Shown: piece by piece, positions 1-8,219 of the stretch
Layout: every line of letters begins with the position of its first letter
Position numbering within the stretch: position 1 is the first letter of the stretch
Source: DATDXV01 sp035289205
GTDB lineage: Archaea; Aenigmatarchaeota; Aenigmatarchaeia; Aenigmatarchaeales; DATDXV01
DNA length: 26,779 nucleotides
Direction: 5' to 3'
NCBI GenBank assembly: GCA_035289205.1
Contig: DATDXV010000040.1
Coordinates: 1-26,779 of the forward strand
Position numbers and translations under genes: made by a program
Notes under the pieces: model-generated
Told to the model about the DNA's origin: nothing
The model's input: the letters and a program-made list of their open reading frames with translations, nothing else
Databases searched by the model: none

Positions 1-1
1 A

Positions 2-316
2 AAAGAGACGAAGAAGAACCCCATTGAAGCCCTTGTTCGCGCAATAGAGAACAGCGCGCCCGTTGAAGAGATAACATCCTTCCAGGTGGGGGGAATAATG
101 GTAAGAAAGGCTGTCGTTACTTCTCCGCAGAGAAGGGTGGACATTGCTTTGCGGCTGATAGCTCAGAGCTCCTATCACAAATCTTTCAACAATCCGAAGG
201 GAATTGCAAGATGCCTGGCAGACGAGATCACTGCTGGCTTCAGGAACGACCCGCAGAGCTCCTTTGCTGTGAAGGAAAGGGTAAGAATCGAGAAGGAAGC
301 TTCAACAGCGAGATAA
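2..316 (+). CDS. rps7: 30S ribosomal protein uS7 (archaeal S7), C-terminal part
   Basis: The frame is open from the window edge and ends at TAA 314-316, giving about 104 residues of the C-terminal part of small-subunit protein uS7, which nucleates assembly of the 16S rRNA 3' domain. The sequence KNPIEALVRAIENSAPVEE, the VRKAVVTSPQRRVD segment and the end CLADEITAGFR...AVKERVRIEKEA match the archaeal/eukaryotic S7 pattern. The true start lies upstream of the window; the internal ATG at 86 is inside the conserved core and is not a start. EF-2 and EF-1A follow on the same strand, the usual archaeal str-operon order. Confidence 0.93.
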   Translation, partial: KETKKNPIEALVRAIENSAPVEEITSFQVGGIMVRKAVVTSPQRRVDIALRLIAQSSYHKSFNNPKGIARCLADEITAGFRNDPQSSFAVKERVRIEKEASTAR

Positions 317-337
317 ATCACAACTGCCGTTCTAGGT

Positions 338-352
338 TAATTTATTTTTGTA
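338..352 (+). terminator. T-rich tract after uS7
   Basis: A T-rich run follows the uS7 stop and precedes the TATA box of fusA. Archaeal intrinsic termination, and FttA-assisted termination, use U-rich tracts. I see no stable hairpin. The assignment is inference from position and composition. Confidence 0.3.
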
Positions 353-381
353 TTAATTAGAATAATCTAGTTCTTGAAACC

Positions 382-390
382 TTTAAATAT
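382..390 (+). promoter_or_regulatory. TATA box of fusA
   Basis: The sequence CTTTAAATA lies about 33 nt upstream of the EF-2 ATG. With the usual TATA-to-start distance of about 25 nt this predicts an almost leaderless mRNA. No Shine-Dalgarno sequence precedes the ATG, which agrees. Confidence 0.65.
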
Positions 391-418
391 TTCTCTACTT
401 GAACTAAGCTAGAGTTTT

Positions 419-2593
419 ATGGCAGGCAAAGATGACTATTCGGAGAGAGTTCAAGCACTGATGTCTAATCCTAACAACATTAGGAATATTGGAATAGTTT
501 CTCACATTCATCATGGAAAAACGACATTAACGGACAACCTTGCTGCAGCATCGGGAATGATGTCCGCCGAACTAGTTGGAGAGAGGATGCTCACGTGGAT
601 TGACGATCAAGAACGTGAGCGACTAATGACAATCTATGGCGCAACAGTAACAATGCCCCACGAGTATGAGGGGCAGAAATATCTGATCAACCTTCTCGAC
701 ACACCAGGCCACGTTGACTTCGGGGCAGATGTCACGCAGGCAATGCGCGTTGTAGACGGAGCGGTTGTGATGGTCTGCGCGGTAGAGGGAATAATGCCAC
801 AGACAGAAACAGTATTGAAACAGGCTCTTTCCGAAAGAGTCCAGCCGATTCTATTCATCAATAAGGTAGACAGAGCTATCAAGGAACTTAAGCTTACACC
901 AGAACAGCTCCAGAAAAGGCTAGCAAGCCTTGTGGTTGAAGTGAACAAGTTCATCCAGCGGCACTGTGATCCAAAGTTCAAGGACAAATGGATACCGAAG
1001 GTGGAGGACGGGTCAGTGGCATTCGGTTCTGCATACAGAAAATGGGCGATTTCTGTCCCATTCATGAAAAGAAGCGGGATATCATTCAAGCAGATCATAG
1101 ACCTATGCTCACAGGACAAGGATGATGAGATAGCAAAGCTAGCACCGATGCACACAGTAGTTTTGGACATGGTCATCAAGCATTTGCCATCGCCTGTTCA
1201 GGCGCAGAAGTACAGAGTCGAAAGGGTATGGAAAGGCGACCTAACCAGTGAGGTAGGAAAGCAGTTATTAAATTGTGATGTGAATGGAAAGCTTGCAGCC
1301 GCTGTAACAAAGGTGGTTTATGATGCTCATGCTGGAATGATAGCAACAGCTCGCATATTCTCGGGAAAAATGATGAAGGGGCAAGAAGTTTACCTGATAA
1401 ACAACCAGCGAACAGCGAAATTGCAGCAGGTGACCACTTTCATTGCAAGCAAAAGATTTCCTCTGGAAGTGATTCCAGCAGGGAACGTTGTCGGCATAGT
1501 TGGCCTGACTGACCTTTATGTAGGGGAGACAATCTGCGATCCCAGCTGTGTCATAGAACCTTTCGAGAGCATCAAGCATATTTTCGAGCCTGTTGTAACA
1601 AAGGCCATAGAGCCGAAATCGCCGCAGGACCTTCCGAAGCTCATTGACATTCTGAAAGCGTTGAGCAGGGAGGATCCAACGCTGAAGATAAAGATCAATC
1701 AGGAAACAGGGGAGACCCTCGTCTCTGGACTTGGCGAACTGCACCTTGACGCAAAGGTGGAGAGGAAGATCAAGGAGAAGGGCGTGGAGATAATAGCGTC
1801 ACCGCCCATCGTTGTCTACAGGGAGTCTGTCTTCGGCAGATCGCAGGCGGTTGAAGGAAAGTCTCCGAACAAGCACAACAAGTTCTATATGTCTGTCAGG
1901 CCTCTGCCACCGGAAATATACAAAGCAATGACAGAGGGAGAAATCAAGAACGGAGTGATAAAAGGAAAAACCTCTGAGACCGTGAAGAAATTGATGGAGC
2001 TGGGGATTGACAAGGACGAGGCAAAGGGGGCGTTGCTCATCCATAATGATTCTATTCTGGTCGATGCTACAAAAGGCATCCAGTACCTGAACGAGGCAAT
2101 GGAACTCATCAAGGATGCGTTCATCGAAGCGATGGAAGAGGGACCGCTTGCCAGGGAACCGTGCGGCTCCGTCATCGTGACACTGGAAGATGCTGCATTG
2201 CATGAAGATGCTGTGCATAGAGGACCGGCGCAGGTTATTCCAGCAGTCAGACAGGCTGTGCATGAGGCAATGATGCATGCAAAGCCAGGATTCCTTGAGC
2301 CTAAGCAGATCCTGCGGATAGACACCCCGCAGGACTACATTGGAAATGCCACTGCAGAATTAGCAAACAGGAGGGGGGAGGTCCTTAATGTTGAGCAGGA
2401 GGAGTATTCTGCTGTAATCACGGCAAAGCTTCCTGTAGCTGAGATGTTCGGATTCGAAGGTATGCTCAAGTCAGCTACAGCTGGAAAGGGGTTCCAGTCG
2501 CTCATGGATGTTGTATTCGAGAAGGTTCCTGAAGATCTTAAGGATCAGATAAGAGCAAAAATCAGGGAGAGAAAGGGATTGCCGAAGGAGTAA
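419..2593 (+). CDS. fusA: Translation elongation factor 2 (aEF-2)
   Basis: A 724-residue ribosomal translocase GTPase of archaeal/eukaryotic type and normal family length. It has the G1 region HIHHGKTT (residues 29-36), switch I ending in T71, DTPGH, NKVDR, and domain IV with the diphthamide loop LHEDAVHRGPAQ, where the His before RG is the modification site. Two positions are unusual. The P-loop has His31 where the family has Asp (HIDHGKT), and switch I reads RLMTI instead of RGITI. The other GTPase and domain IV motifs are intact and the gene has its own promoter, so it appears functional. There is no SD; the start follows a TATA box. EF-1A follows 61 nt downstream with its own promoter. 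Confidence 0.96.
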   Translation: MAGKDDYSERVQALMSNPNNIRNIGIVSHIHHGKTTLTDNLAAASGMMSAELVGERMLTWIDDQERERLMTIYGATVTMPHEYEGQKYLINLLDTPGHVDFGADVTQAMRVVDGAVVMVCAVEGIMPQTETVLKQALSERVQPILFINKVDRAIKELKLTPEQLQKRLASLVVEVNKFIQRHCDPKFKDKWIPKVEDGSVAFGSAYRKWAISVPFMKRSGISFKQIIDLCSQDKDDEIAKLAPMHTVVLDMVIKHLPSPVQAQKYRVERVWKGDLTSEVGKQLLNCDVNGKLAAAVTKVVYDAHAGMIATARIFSGKMMKGQEVYLINNQRTAKLQQVTTFIASKRFPLEVIPAGNVVGIVGLTDLYVGETICDPSCVIEPFESIKHIFEPVVTKAIEPKSPQDLPKLIDILKALSREDPTLKIKINQETGETLVSGLGELHLDAKVERKIKEKGVEIIASPPIVVYRESVFGRSQAVEGKSPNKHNKFYMSVRPLPPEIYKAMTEGEIKNGVIKGKTSETVKKLMELGIDKDEAKGALLIHNDSILVDATKGIQYLNEAMELIKDAFIEAMEEGPLAREPCGSVIVTLEDAALHEDAVHRGPAQVIPAVRQAVHEAMMHAKPGFLEPKQILRIDTPQDYIGNATAELANRRGEVLNVEQEEYSAVITAKLPVAEMFGFEGMLKSATAGKGFQSLMDVVFEKVPEDLKDQIRAKIRERKGLPKE

Positions 2594-2601
2594 ATCGCAA
2601 T

Positions 2602-2610
2602 CTTTAAATA
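2602..2610 (+). promoter_or_regulatory. TATA box of tuf
   Basis: CTTTAAATA lies in the 61-nt fusA-tuf gap. The predicted start near 2632 leaves a short leader containing AGAGGTTA before the ATG at 2655. Confidence 0.6.
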
Positions 2611-2654
2611 CCTTCATATATGAACGATATACAGCTTATGAAAGAGGTTATGCA

Positions 2655-3923
2655 ATGGCGGCAAAAGAACACATGAATCTTGTGACAATCGGCCACGTTG
2701 ACCATGGTAAGTCAACCCTAGTTGGAAGGCTTCTCTACGACTCTGGAAATGTCAAAGAAGAGGACATGAGGAAGTACAAGGAGCTCGCAAAGGAGCTGAA
2801 GAAGGAGACATTCGAGTTCGCCTTCATCATGGACAGGCTGAAGGAGGAGAGGGAGAGGGGGGTTACAATAGACATCATGCACCAGAGGTTCGACACTCCG
2901 AAATACTACTTCACTCTCATCGACGCGCCTGGCCATAGGGACTTCGTCAAGAACATGATCACAGGCGCATCGCAGGCTGATGCCGCTATTTTAGTTTGCT
3001 CTGCCAAGGAAGGCATCCAAGAGCAGACAAAGGAGCACGTATTCCTTATCAAAGTTCTAGGCATCAAGCAGCTTGTTGTTGCAATAAACAAGATGGACGC
3101 TGTCGGATATGACAAGGCAAAGTTCGAGGCAATGAAAGGCGACGTAGACAAGCTTCTGAAATCTGTAGGTTATGACACAAGCAAGATCACTTTTGTCCCA
3201 ACATCGGGCTACATGGGCGACAATGTCGTGAAGAAGAGCGACAAGCTTTCATGGTTCACAGGCCCGACATTGATGGAATCTTTGGACAAGTTCGAGGTTC
3301 CGCAGAAGCCAACAGACAAGCCGCTAAGGCTTCCGATTCAAGATGTTTATTCCATCACAGGCATAGGAGTTGTTCCTGTAGGAAGGGTTGAAACAGGCAT
3401 TCTGAAGCCGAATACAACTGTTGTATTCGAGCCTGCTGGGGTAAAGGGCGAGATAAAGACAGTGGAAATGCACCATGAGCAAGTCGCTCAGGCAGGGCCT
3501 GGCGACAACGTTGGCTTCTCTGTGAGAGGAATTACAAAGGAGCAGATAAAGAGGGGGGACGTTCTAGGGCCTCCGGACAAACCTCCAACTGTAGCAAAGG
3601 AGTTCACAGCCCAGATCATAGTTTTGCAGCATCCGAACGTAATCACAAAGGGTTACACGCCTGTGTTCCATGTCCACACAGCGCAGGTGGCGTGCAAGAT
3701 AACTGAGATAGTAAAGAAGCTCGATCCAAAGACGGGACAGACGATGCAGGAAAATCCAGACTTCATCAAGACTGGAGACGCCGCAGTGATAAAGTGCGTT
3801 CCTTCAAAGCCTCTTGTGATAGAGAGCTCAAAGGATTTCCCAGAACTGGCAAGGTTCGCAATCAGGGACATGGGCATGACCGTTGCAGCTGGAATGTGTC
3901 TGGAAGTTGTGAAGGCTAAGTGA
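2655..3923 (+). CDS. tuf: Translation elongation factor 1-alpha (aEF-1A)
   Basis: This 422-residue GTPase delivers aminoacyl-tRNA to the ribosome. It has all canonical motifs: GHVDHGKST near the N-terminus, RERGVTIDI in switch I, DAPGHRDF, and NKMD, then the two beta-barrel domains ending in the typical RDMGMTVAAGMCLEV. Unlike the EF-2 next to it, the P-loop keeps the Asp. Two ATGs at 2638 and 2650 lie just upstream but in other frames. The one at 2655 starts the family-typical N-terminus and follows a GAGGT-like ribosome binding site. Length matches archaeal homologues. Confidence 0.97.
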   Translation: MAAKEHMNLVTIGHVDHGKSTLVGRLLYDSGNVKEEDMRKYKELAKELKKETFEFAFIMDRLKEERERGVTIDIMHQRFDTPKYYFTLIDAPGHRDFVKNMITGASQADAAILVCSAKEGIQEQTKEHVFLIKVLGIKQLVVAINKMDAVGYDKAKFEAMKGDVDKLLKSVGYDTSKITFVPTSGYMGDNVVKKSDKLSWFTGPTLMESLDKFEVPQKPTDKPLRLPIQDVYSITGIGVVPVGRVETGILKPNTTVVFEPAGVKGEIKTVEMHHEQVAQAGPGDNVGFSVRGITKEQIKRGDVLGPPDKPPTVAKEFTAQIIVLQHPNVITKGYTPVFHVHTAQVACKITEIVKKLDPKTGQTMQENPDFIKTGDAAVIKCVPSKPLVIESSKDFPELARFAIRDMGMTVAAGMCLEVVKAK

Positions 3924-3947
3924 GTGTAGATTTTTCTGAAGAATTTG

Positions 3948-3956
3948 TTTAAAAAT
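3948..3956 (+). promoter_or_regulatory. Probable TATA box of the TRAM/OB-fold pair
   Basis: TTTAAAAAT in the tuf-TRAM gap, about 65-70 nt before the likely start. It would place transcription initiation inside or next to the perfect inverted repeat at 3974-3998. Confidence 0.4.
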
Positions 3957-3973
3957 TTCAAAAAAATAAAAAC

Positions 3974-3998
3974 CAGTCTAAGTAAACTGCTTAGACTG
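3974..3998 (+). repeat. Perfect 9-bp inverted repeat (hairpin or operator)
   Basis: CAGTCTAAG at 3974-3982 and CTTAGACTG at 3990-3998 are exact reverse complements around a 7-nt loop. The repeat lies between the predicted TATA box and the ribosome binding site of the TRAM gene. It could be a 5'-UTR hairpin, a repressor operator, or a processing signal after tuf. The structure is seen directly; the role is inferred. Confidence 0.6.
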
Positions 3999-4020
3999 AG
4001 GTAAATTGAGGTGAATGTAT

Positions 4021-4476
4021 ATGCCATTTGGAGATAGGCGTGGAGGGGGCGGCTTCAGGAGAGGCGGTCCATCCCGCGGAGGGGGAAGGTTCGGTGGTGG
4101 AGGGGGCGGAAGCCGAGGATTCGGCGGAAGACCTTCCGGAGGACCAAGATTTGAGAGACGAGACCAGCCTGTTAAGGTTGGCGAAGAATACGACGTCGAC
4201 ATAACCGATGTTAGTGCAAGGGGGGACGGAATAGCGAGAGTCAAGAACTTCGTTGTTTTCGTTCCTGGCACAAGCAAAGGGGACAAAGTCAGAATAAGAA
4301 TAAAGGAACTTAGAGGAACTTCTGCAATCGGCGAGATTGTCGGAGGCGAGTCTTCTGGAGAAGAAAGATCTGAAGAAGTTGCTTCGGAGGAAAAACAAGG
4401 AAACAATGGAGAAGAGAATGAATCTGGCAGCGTTGTCGAAGCGGAAGGAGGAGATGAAAGTGACGAAAATCTCTGA
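4021..4476 (+). CDS. TRAM-domain RNA-binding protein with Gly/Arg-rich N-terminus
   Basis: About 151 residues in three parts. The first ~40 residues are Gly/Arg-rich with several RGG-like repeats. A TRAM domain follows (VGEEYDVDITDVSARGDGIARVKNFVVFVPG, then KGDKVRIRIKEL and AIGEIV). The last ~45 residues are an acidic Glu/Ser tail. TRAM domains bind RNA, and small archaeal TRAM proteins are reported as RNA chaperones; an RGG region would add unspecific RNA binding. I chose ATG 4021 because GAGGTGA (4008-4014) is 6 nt upstream; the in-frame ATG at 4015 abuts that site. The gene overlaps the next one by 23 nt, so the two are probably translationally coupled. Specific targets cannot be read from the sequence. 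Confidence 0.85.
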   Translation: MPFGDRRGGGGFRRGGPSRGGGRFGGGGGGSRGFGGRPSGGPRFERRDQPVKVGEEYDVDITDVSARGDGIARVKNFVVFVPGTSKGDKVRIRIKELRGTSAIGEIVGGESSGEERSEEVASEEKQGNNGEENESGSVVEAEGGDESDENL

Positions 4477-4750
4477 GCTCAAACTGGATATGAACAATGT
4501 GGAAGTTGAAGGAAAGATAACTGAACTTGCAGATCCAAAGCAGATAAGAACAAAGTTCGGCACTCAAACAACCCTGACTGTAGCTACATTGCAAGATGAT
4601 AGCGGAAACGTCAAGGTAAATCTTTGGGGAAACCAATCGGATGGAATAGAGACTGGACAGACAATAAAAATTTCCGGCGGTTTCACAAAGGAGTTTAGAG
4701 AAGAACTTCAGTTGAGCATCGGAAAGAAAGGAAGCATGAAGGTTCTATAG
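4454..4750 (+). CDS. OB-fold nucleic-acid-binding protein (RPA/SSB-like)
   Basis: A 98-residue single OB-fold protein starting MKVTKISELKLDMNNVEVEG. It resembles the archaeal RPA OB fold: an opening strand with ISEL..DMNNV.VEGKI, then TLQDDSGNVKVNLWG, ending FREELQLSIGKKG. It probably binds single-stranded DNA or RNA. The frame is open from 4337, but the ATG at 4454 is preceded by a strong GGAGGAG Shine-Dalgarno and begins the OB fold exactly; the upstream residues are basic low-complexity sequence read from the TRAM tail in another frame. It overlaps the TRAM gene by 23 nt and the convergent phosphoesterase by 6 nt. One OB fold alone suggests an oligomer or an accessory factor rather than full RPA. 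Confidence 0.85.
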   Translation: MKVTKISELKLDMNNVEVEGKITELADPKQIRTKFGTQTTLTVATLQDDSGNVKVNLWGNQSDGIETGQTIKISGGFTKEFREELQLSIGKKGSMKVL

Positions 4751-5482
4751 ATCTTCCAGCTTTCCCAGGAAAGTTCCGTCTAGCAGATAGATTTCTGATT
4801 TTTTCCATTTTATTATTTTATTCTTGAACATCGGACCGTCAGGTCTGAAGTTCTTGGAATTTATTGCAATAGATCCAGCTAGGGTGTTGAATGTTGGAAA
4901 AAGAACGCCCTCAGAGAGCTCTGTCTTTGTTTTGTATTTTCTCTCAAGCCCCTTCTTGTTTATAGGGAATCTTGCCCAGCATGATTCTTTCATCCTGCAG
5001 CCTGAGGAGGAGAACTCTACTGCAGGATGCACATGCCCCATGAGGAAATACTTCGCCCTCAGTTGGTCCTTGCTGGGCCATGCATGCCCATGGCTGAAAG
5101 AAACGTCTTTGTACCTGAATCCAACAGGATCATAAACTATTGCATACTTTGAAAGTACCCTCTCTATGTCCCCGTCATGATTGCCCTTTACAAGATGCAG
5201 CTTCACTTTCTTCGAAAGGTCCCCGAAGAATTCCGGCAGTTCTCTTTTCTCCTGCCAGGTTGTTCCAGTGATTTCATTCTTTATGTCTCCAAGAATAACC
5301 AAAGCCTTTGCTCTGGTCTGCCTGATTAGCTTATTCAGCCTCTCTTTCAAAACGCCGGTCTGCGAAGGAATAGTTATTCCAGACCTCTGAATATCGTATT
5401 CAATGCCAAGATGCAAATCTGAAACTACCAGCATCCTATATTCTCTTATGTATGCGGCTCTGTCCGTTAGAAACCTTATCAT
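4745..5482 (-). CDS. Metallophosphoesterase, archaeal COG1407-like
   Basis: A calcineurin-type phosphoesterase of about 245 residues. Metal-binding motifs appear in order: SDLHLG, then VILGDIKN, KGNHDGD, SHGHAW and MGHVHP. The opening MIRFLTDRAAYI...MLVVSDLHLGIE is typical of archaeal phosphoesterases often encoded near Lhr helicases; no helicase is visible here. The substrate is unknown. Start: a TATA-like TTAAAAA (5504-5510 in + coordinates) predicts initiation at about 5483, so ATG 5482 would be leaderless. An in-frame ATG at 5491 is the alternative. The gene is convergent with the OB-fold gene and overlaps its last 6 nt. Confidence 0.85.
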   Translation of the reverse strand: MIRFLTDRAAYIREYRMLVVSDLHLGIEYDIQRSGITIPSQTGVLKERLNKLIRQTRAKALVILGDIKNEITGTTWQEKRELPEFFGDLSKKVKLHLVKGNHDGDIERVLSKYAIVYDPVGFRYKDVSFSHGHAWPSKDQLRAKYFLMGHVHPAVEFSSSGCRMKESCWARFPINKKGLERKYKTKTELSEGVLFPTFNTLAGSIAINSKNFRPDGPMFKNKIIKWKKSEIYLLDGTFLGKLEDL

Positions 5483-5587
5483 ACCCTGCATTCTTTTCTG
5501 TAGTTTTTAAGTATTGGGTAGGAGGAGGTAAAGAAAGCTAAACAGAATCTCAGTCAAACTGGATTCTTGAACTTATTCTGAAGAATA

Positions 5588-5773
5588 TTATCCTGAGTTT
5601 CCATTGTAGTGATGCTCTTCGTATACAATTCCACGCATTTTAGCGGCTTCTCTTGGCGTTGCACCTGCTTCTCCTGGTCCCGAACCAATGAACGTAGAGC
5701 CAGCCCATGCATAAGTTCGCGCTCCAATGCTATTATCCCACGATGGATTCGTTTCTTTGTCAATTTTTGCCAT
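5588..5773 (-). CDS. Small protein of unknown function (61 aa)
   Basis: I do not recognise this protein. It starts MAKIDKETNPSWDNSIGART and continues with a Gly/Ala-rich middle (AWAGSTFIGSGPGEAGATP) and ends YEEHHYNGNSG. It has no signal peptide and no membrane segment. A good TATA box (5794-5803, CTTTATATAC on this strand) is about 25 nt upstream of ATG 5773, which fits a leaderless gene; an ATG at 5782 is in frame but probably upstream of the transcript start. It lies alone between rad50 and the phosphoesterase. A second minus-strand frame over the same DNA (5554-5763) has neither a promoter at the right distance nor a plausible composition. The call rests on the promoter and the single clean frame. 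Confidence 0.55.
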   Translation of the reverse strand: MAKIDKETNPSWDNSIGARTYAWAGSTFIGSGPGEAGATPREAAKMRGIVYEEHHYNGNSG

Positions 5774-5793
5774 ATCTAACATACCGAATGGTA

Positions 5794-5803
5794 GTATATA
5801 AAG
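5794..5803 (-). promoter_or_regulatory. TATA box of the 61-aa gene
   Basis: On the minus strand this reads CTTTATATAC, centred about 25 nt before ATG 5773, and is among the best TATA matches in the window. It lies in the short gap after the rad50 stop. Confidence 0.55.
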
Positions 5804-5837
5804 ATATTGTAAGCTTTACTCGAACGGATGAGTTAAA

Positions 5838-8219
5838 CTATGCAGCAGAAAGGTCTGCAGGCGACGCAACCAGCAACACGTTCGAGGCTTCGTTGTTTGC
5901 CTTGTTCCTCTTGAATTCATAGCAAAAACCGCTTACAGCCTCCTTCAGCTTCTCGTCATGCGTTATGATGAAACACTGGTCTACAATTGTAGAGACCTTC
6001 TCCCTCAATACAGATGAAAGCACATCAACCGAAGATGAATCTAGGTTTGCGGTAGGCTCATCAAGGAAAAGAAGTCTGAGCTGCGGGGCTAATACTATTG
6101 CAAACGCAACCCTCAGAGCCAGGCATGCTATTGACCTCTCTCCTCCGCTAGCTATTCCATCAACAGGCAACCAACCTAGGTCATTCTGAAGCTGCAAAAC
6201 ATAATCCCCCTCCTGAACGTCCATTCTTATTGAGAAGAAATCTCTGTAGGGGTAAAGCTCAGGCCATATAAGCTGCATCGCCTGGTTGACTGCAGAAACG
6301 AAGTTCTTCCTCAGCTGTTCCTGCGTGTTGATCAGAGCAGCCTCCAAAAGTATAAGCTGGTTTGCAAGAGCCTCATAGCTTTTTGCCTGATTCTGCTCGG
6401 ATTCTATCTGTTTGATCTTTCCTTCAACGCTCTTCATGCGGCCTCTCCTTTCAACAAGCAATGCCTCTATGCCCTCTACTTTTCCTTCATTCTGCCTTTC
6501 GGCCAGAAGCAAACTTTGCAGCTCCTTCTCATGAGAATCAAGCAATGCCATGGAAAAGCCGGAGAATCTCAGCCTTTCAGTCTGCAGCTCTGCCAGTTTG
6601 AAGCTATAGTCCTTCATCTTCTGCATCTTGCTATCAAGCTCGTTTCTTATCCTCACTATGTTCTCCATCTTTTCTATCTCTGTCCTCCTTTCCTCCATTT
6701 TCCTTTCTAGGATCATCACATTCTTCTCAAGCATCTTTCTGCTGCTGGAAACATCCGTAGCATCCGCCTTGAGACCTTTCAGAAGCTTCTCAGAGCTCTT
6801 GATTTCGCCCCCCACATCACCATAGGATTCTAATTTCATTTTCAAAACTTCAAGCTCCCGGACTTCTTTTTCCAAGGATTCCATGTCAGATCTCAGCCTC
6901 TCTATGTCAGAGACAAGAGATATCCTGTCCTTCGAAAGCTTGAGCATCTTCTCCTCCTTCTTCTTCAGAAGCTCGTCCCTCCTCTTCTCAGTCAGTTTGC
7001 TGTCGCAGACAGGGCATATGCTTCCTGCATCCTTCAGCTCTTTAATGCCCTGTTCAAACTCCTCCGAAGTTGCCAGGTTCTTCTGCAACGATCTCTCATG
7101 CTTCTCCAAATCAGACTTCGTCTCTTTGTGCTTCTTTGATAATTTTTCAAGCCCCCTCAGCCTAAGCTCCTTAGAAATATTCTCTATCTCCTCCAGCTGC
7201 TCCTTCAGCCTCGGCAGCTTCTCCTTCTCAAGCAGCGATACTGTAGCCTCCTTCTGGAATGCATCGCTCTTGATCCTGTCAAGCTCCAGCCTGTCTGAGG
7301 TCAGGGCGTCCCGCAGATCCTTCAAGGAATCCCTGCCCTCCTTCACCCTTCTCTCAAGCTCCTGCGCGGTCCATTCCGGATGCTCAGTCAGCCCTATTTT
7401 GGCATTGGCAACATCAATCTCTGCGATCTCAAGGAATGCCTTATATTTTCTGATCTCCTCCTCTATCTTCTGCACTTCGCCCTGCTGCGCTTTCAACCTG
7501 CTTATGTCATCCCTGAGTATGCTCATCCTGGAAGCAAACTTCTTGTTATGTTCCATGAACTTGCCCTTCTCATTCTCCAGCGAATCCATCTCGCTTTTCA
7601 GGAACGGATATCTCCTGACGCCTTCATCCTGGCGCAACGCGTCTATGAAACGCTGCTTCTCCTCTATCCTGGAATGTATCTTGTTTACAAGGGAATGCGT
7701 GCTCTGCCTTGCTTTCTCAAATTTGTCAATGGCAAGAAGCTCGTCTATCTTCTTCATGCGCTGGCCCTTGGGAATTGTAAGGAACATATCCAGCTGGTTC
7801 TGTTCAGAGTAAACAGCCCTGGTGAACAGGTCATAGTTGATCTTCAGCAGTCTCTCAACCTCCTCAGTTACTCTGGTTGGCTGTGGAGATTCTATTATCT
7901 GGTCCCCTTTCTTCAGCTCTGCAGTGGTCCTGCCGCTCTCAATAGTCCTTGTCACTGTCCATTCGCTGCCATCTAAAACAAAGTTCAAGGAGACTCCGGC
8001 CTCATTCTGCTTCTTCGGAATCCTGGCTATGACATCCTCAAGTCTGATCTTCTTGCTCTGGATCTCGGGGAACGTGCCGAAAAGAGCGAAGCAGATAGCA
8101 TTCAGGACAGATGTCTTCCCGCTCCCTATGTGGCCAATAAAACAGTTCGTGCCGTCTGCAAACTGCAGCTCTGTATTCTCATGCGATCTCCAATTCCTAA
8201 GCTGGAGTTTGGTAATCAT
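5838..8219 (-). CDS. rad50: DNA double-strand break repair ATPase Rad50
   Basis: A 793-residue SMC-like ATPase, somewhat shorter than the ~880 residues usual in archaea. It starts MITKLQLRNWRSHENTELQF. Walker A is GHIGSGKT (residues 29-36). Two long heptad-rich coiled coils flank a zinc hook CPVC (C402 and C405) that dimerises two Rad50 molecules. The ABC signature SGGERS and Walker B LLFLDEPTANLD with its D-loop are in the last ~110 residues. Rad50 opens and tethers DNA ends for Mre11. Its ATG overlaps the mre11 stop by 4 nt (ATGA), indicating translational coupling. Neither herA nor nurA, which often accompany this pair in archaea, is in the window. The shorter length comes from shorter coiled coils; all motifs are intact. 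Confidence 0.96.
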   Translation of the reverse strand: MITKLQLRNWRSHENTELQFADGTNCFIGHIGSGKTSVLNAICFALFGTFPEIQSKKIRLEDVIARIPKKQNEAGVSLNFVLDGSEWTVTRTIESGRTTAELKKGDQIIESPQPTRVTEEVERLLKINYDLFTRAVYSEQNQLDMFLTIPKGQRMKKIDELLAIDKFEKARQSTHSLVNKIHSRIEEKQRFIDALRQDEGVRRYPFLKSEMDSLENEKGKFMEHNKKFASRMSILRDDISRLKAQQGEVQKIEEEIRKYKAFLEIAEIDVANAKIGLTEHPEWTAQELERRVKEGRDSLKDLRDALTSDRLELDRIKSDAFQKEATVSLLEKEKLPRLKEQLEEIENISKELRLRGLEKLSKKHKETKSDLEKHERSLQKNLATSEEFEQGIKELKDAGSICPVCDSKLTEKRRDELLKKKEEKMLKLSKDRISLVSDIERLRSDMESLEKEVRELEVLKMKLESYGDVGGEIKSSEKLLKGLKADATDVSSSRKMLEKNVMILERKMEERRTEIEKMENIVRIRNELDSKMQKMKDYSFKLAELQTERLRFSGFSMALLDSHEKELQSLLLAERQNEGKVEGIEALLVERRGRMKSVEGKIKQIESEQNQAKSYEALANQLILLEAALINTQEQLRKNFVSAVNQAMQLIWPELYPYRDFFSIRMDVQEGDYVLQLQNDLGWLPVDGIASGGERSIACLALRVAFAIVLAPQLRLLFLDEPTANLDSSSVDVLSSVLREKVSTIVDQCFIITHDEKLKEAVSGFCYEFKRNKANNEASNVLLVASPADLSAA

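Noticed and set aside
4337..4453. N-terminal extension of the OB-fold protein from ATG 4337
   Set aside because: The extra residues are basic low-complexity sequence out of frame in the TRAM tail, and ATG 4454 has a strong Shine-Dalgarno.
5554..5763. Alternative minus-strand frame of 69 residues
   Set aside because: It overlaps the 61-aa gene in another frame and has no promoter at the right distance.
6883..7812. Long plus-strand open frame (309 codons) across rad50
   Set aside because: It is Ser/Leu/Phe-rich and antisense to the rad50 coiled coil, a typical shadow of Glu/Lys-rich coding sequence.
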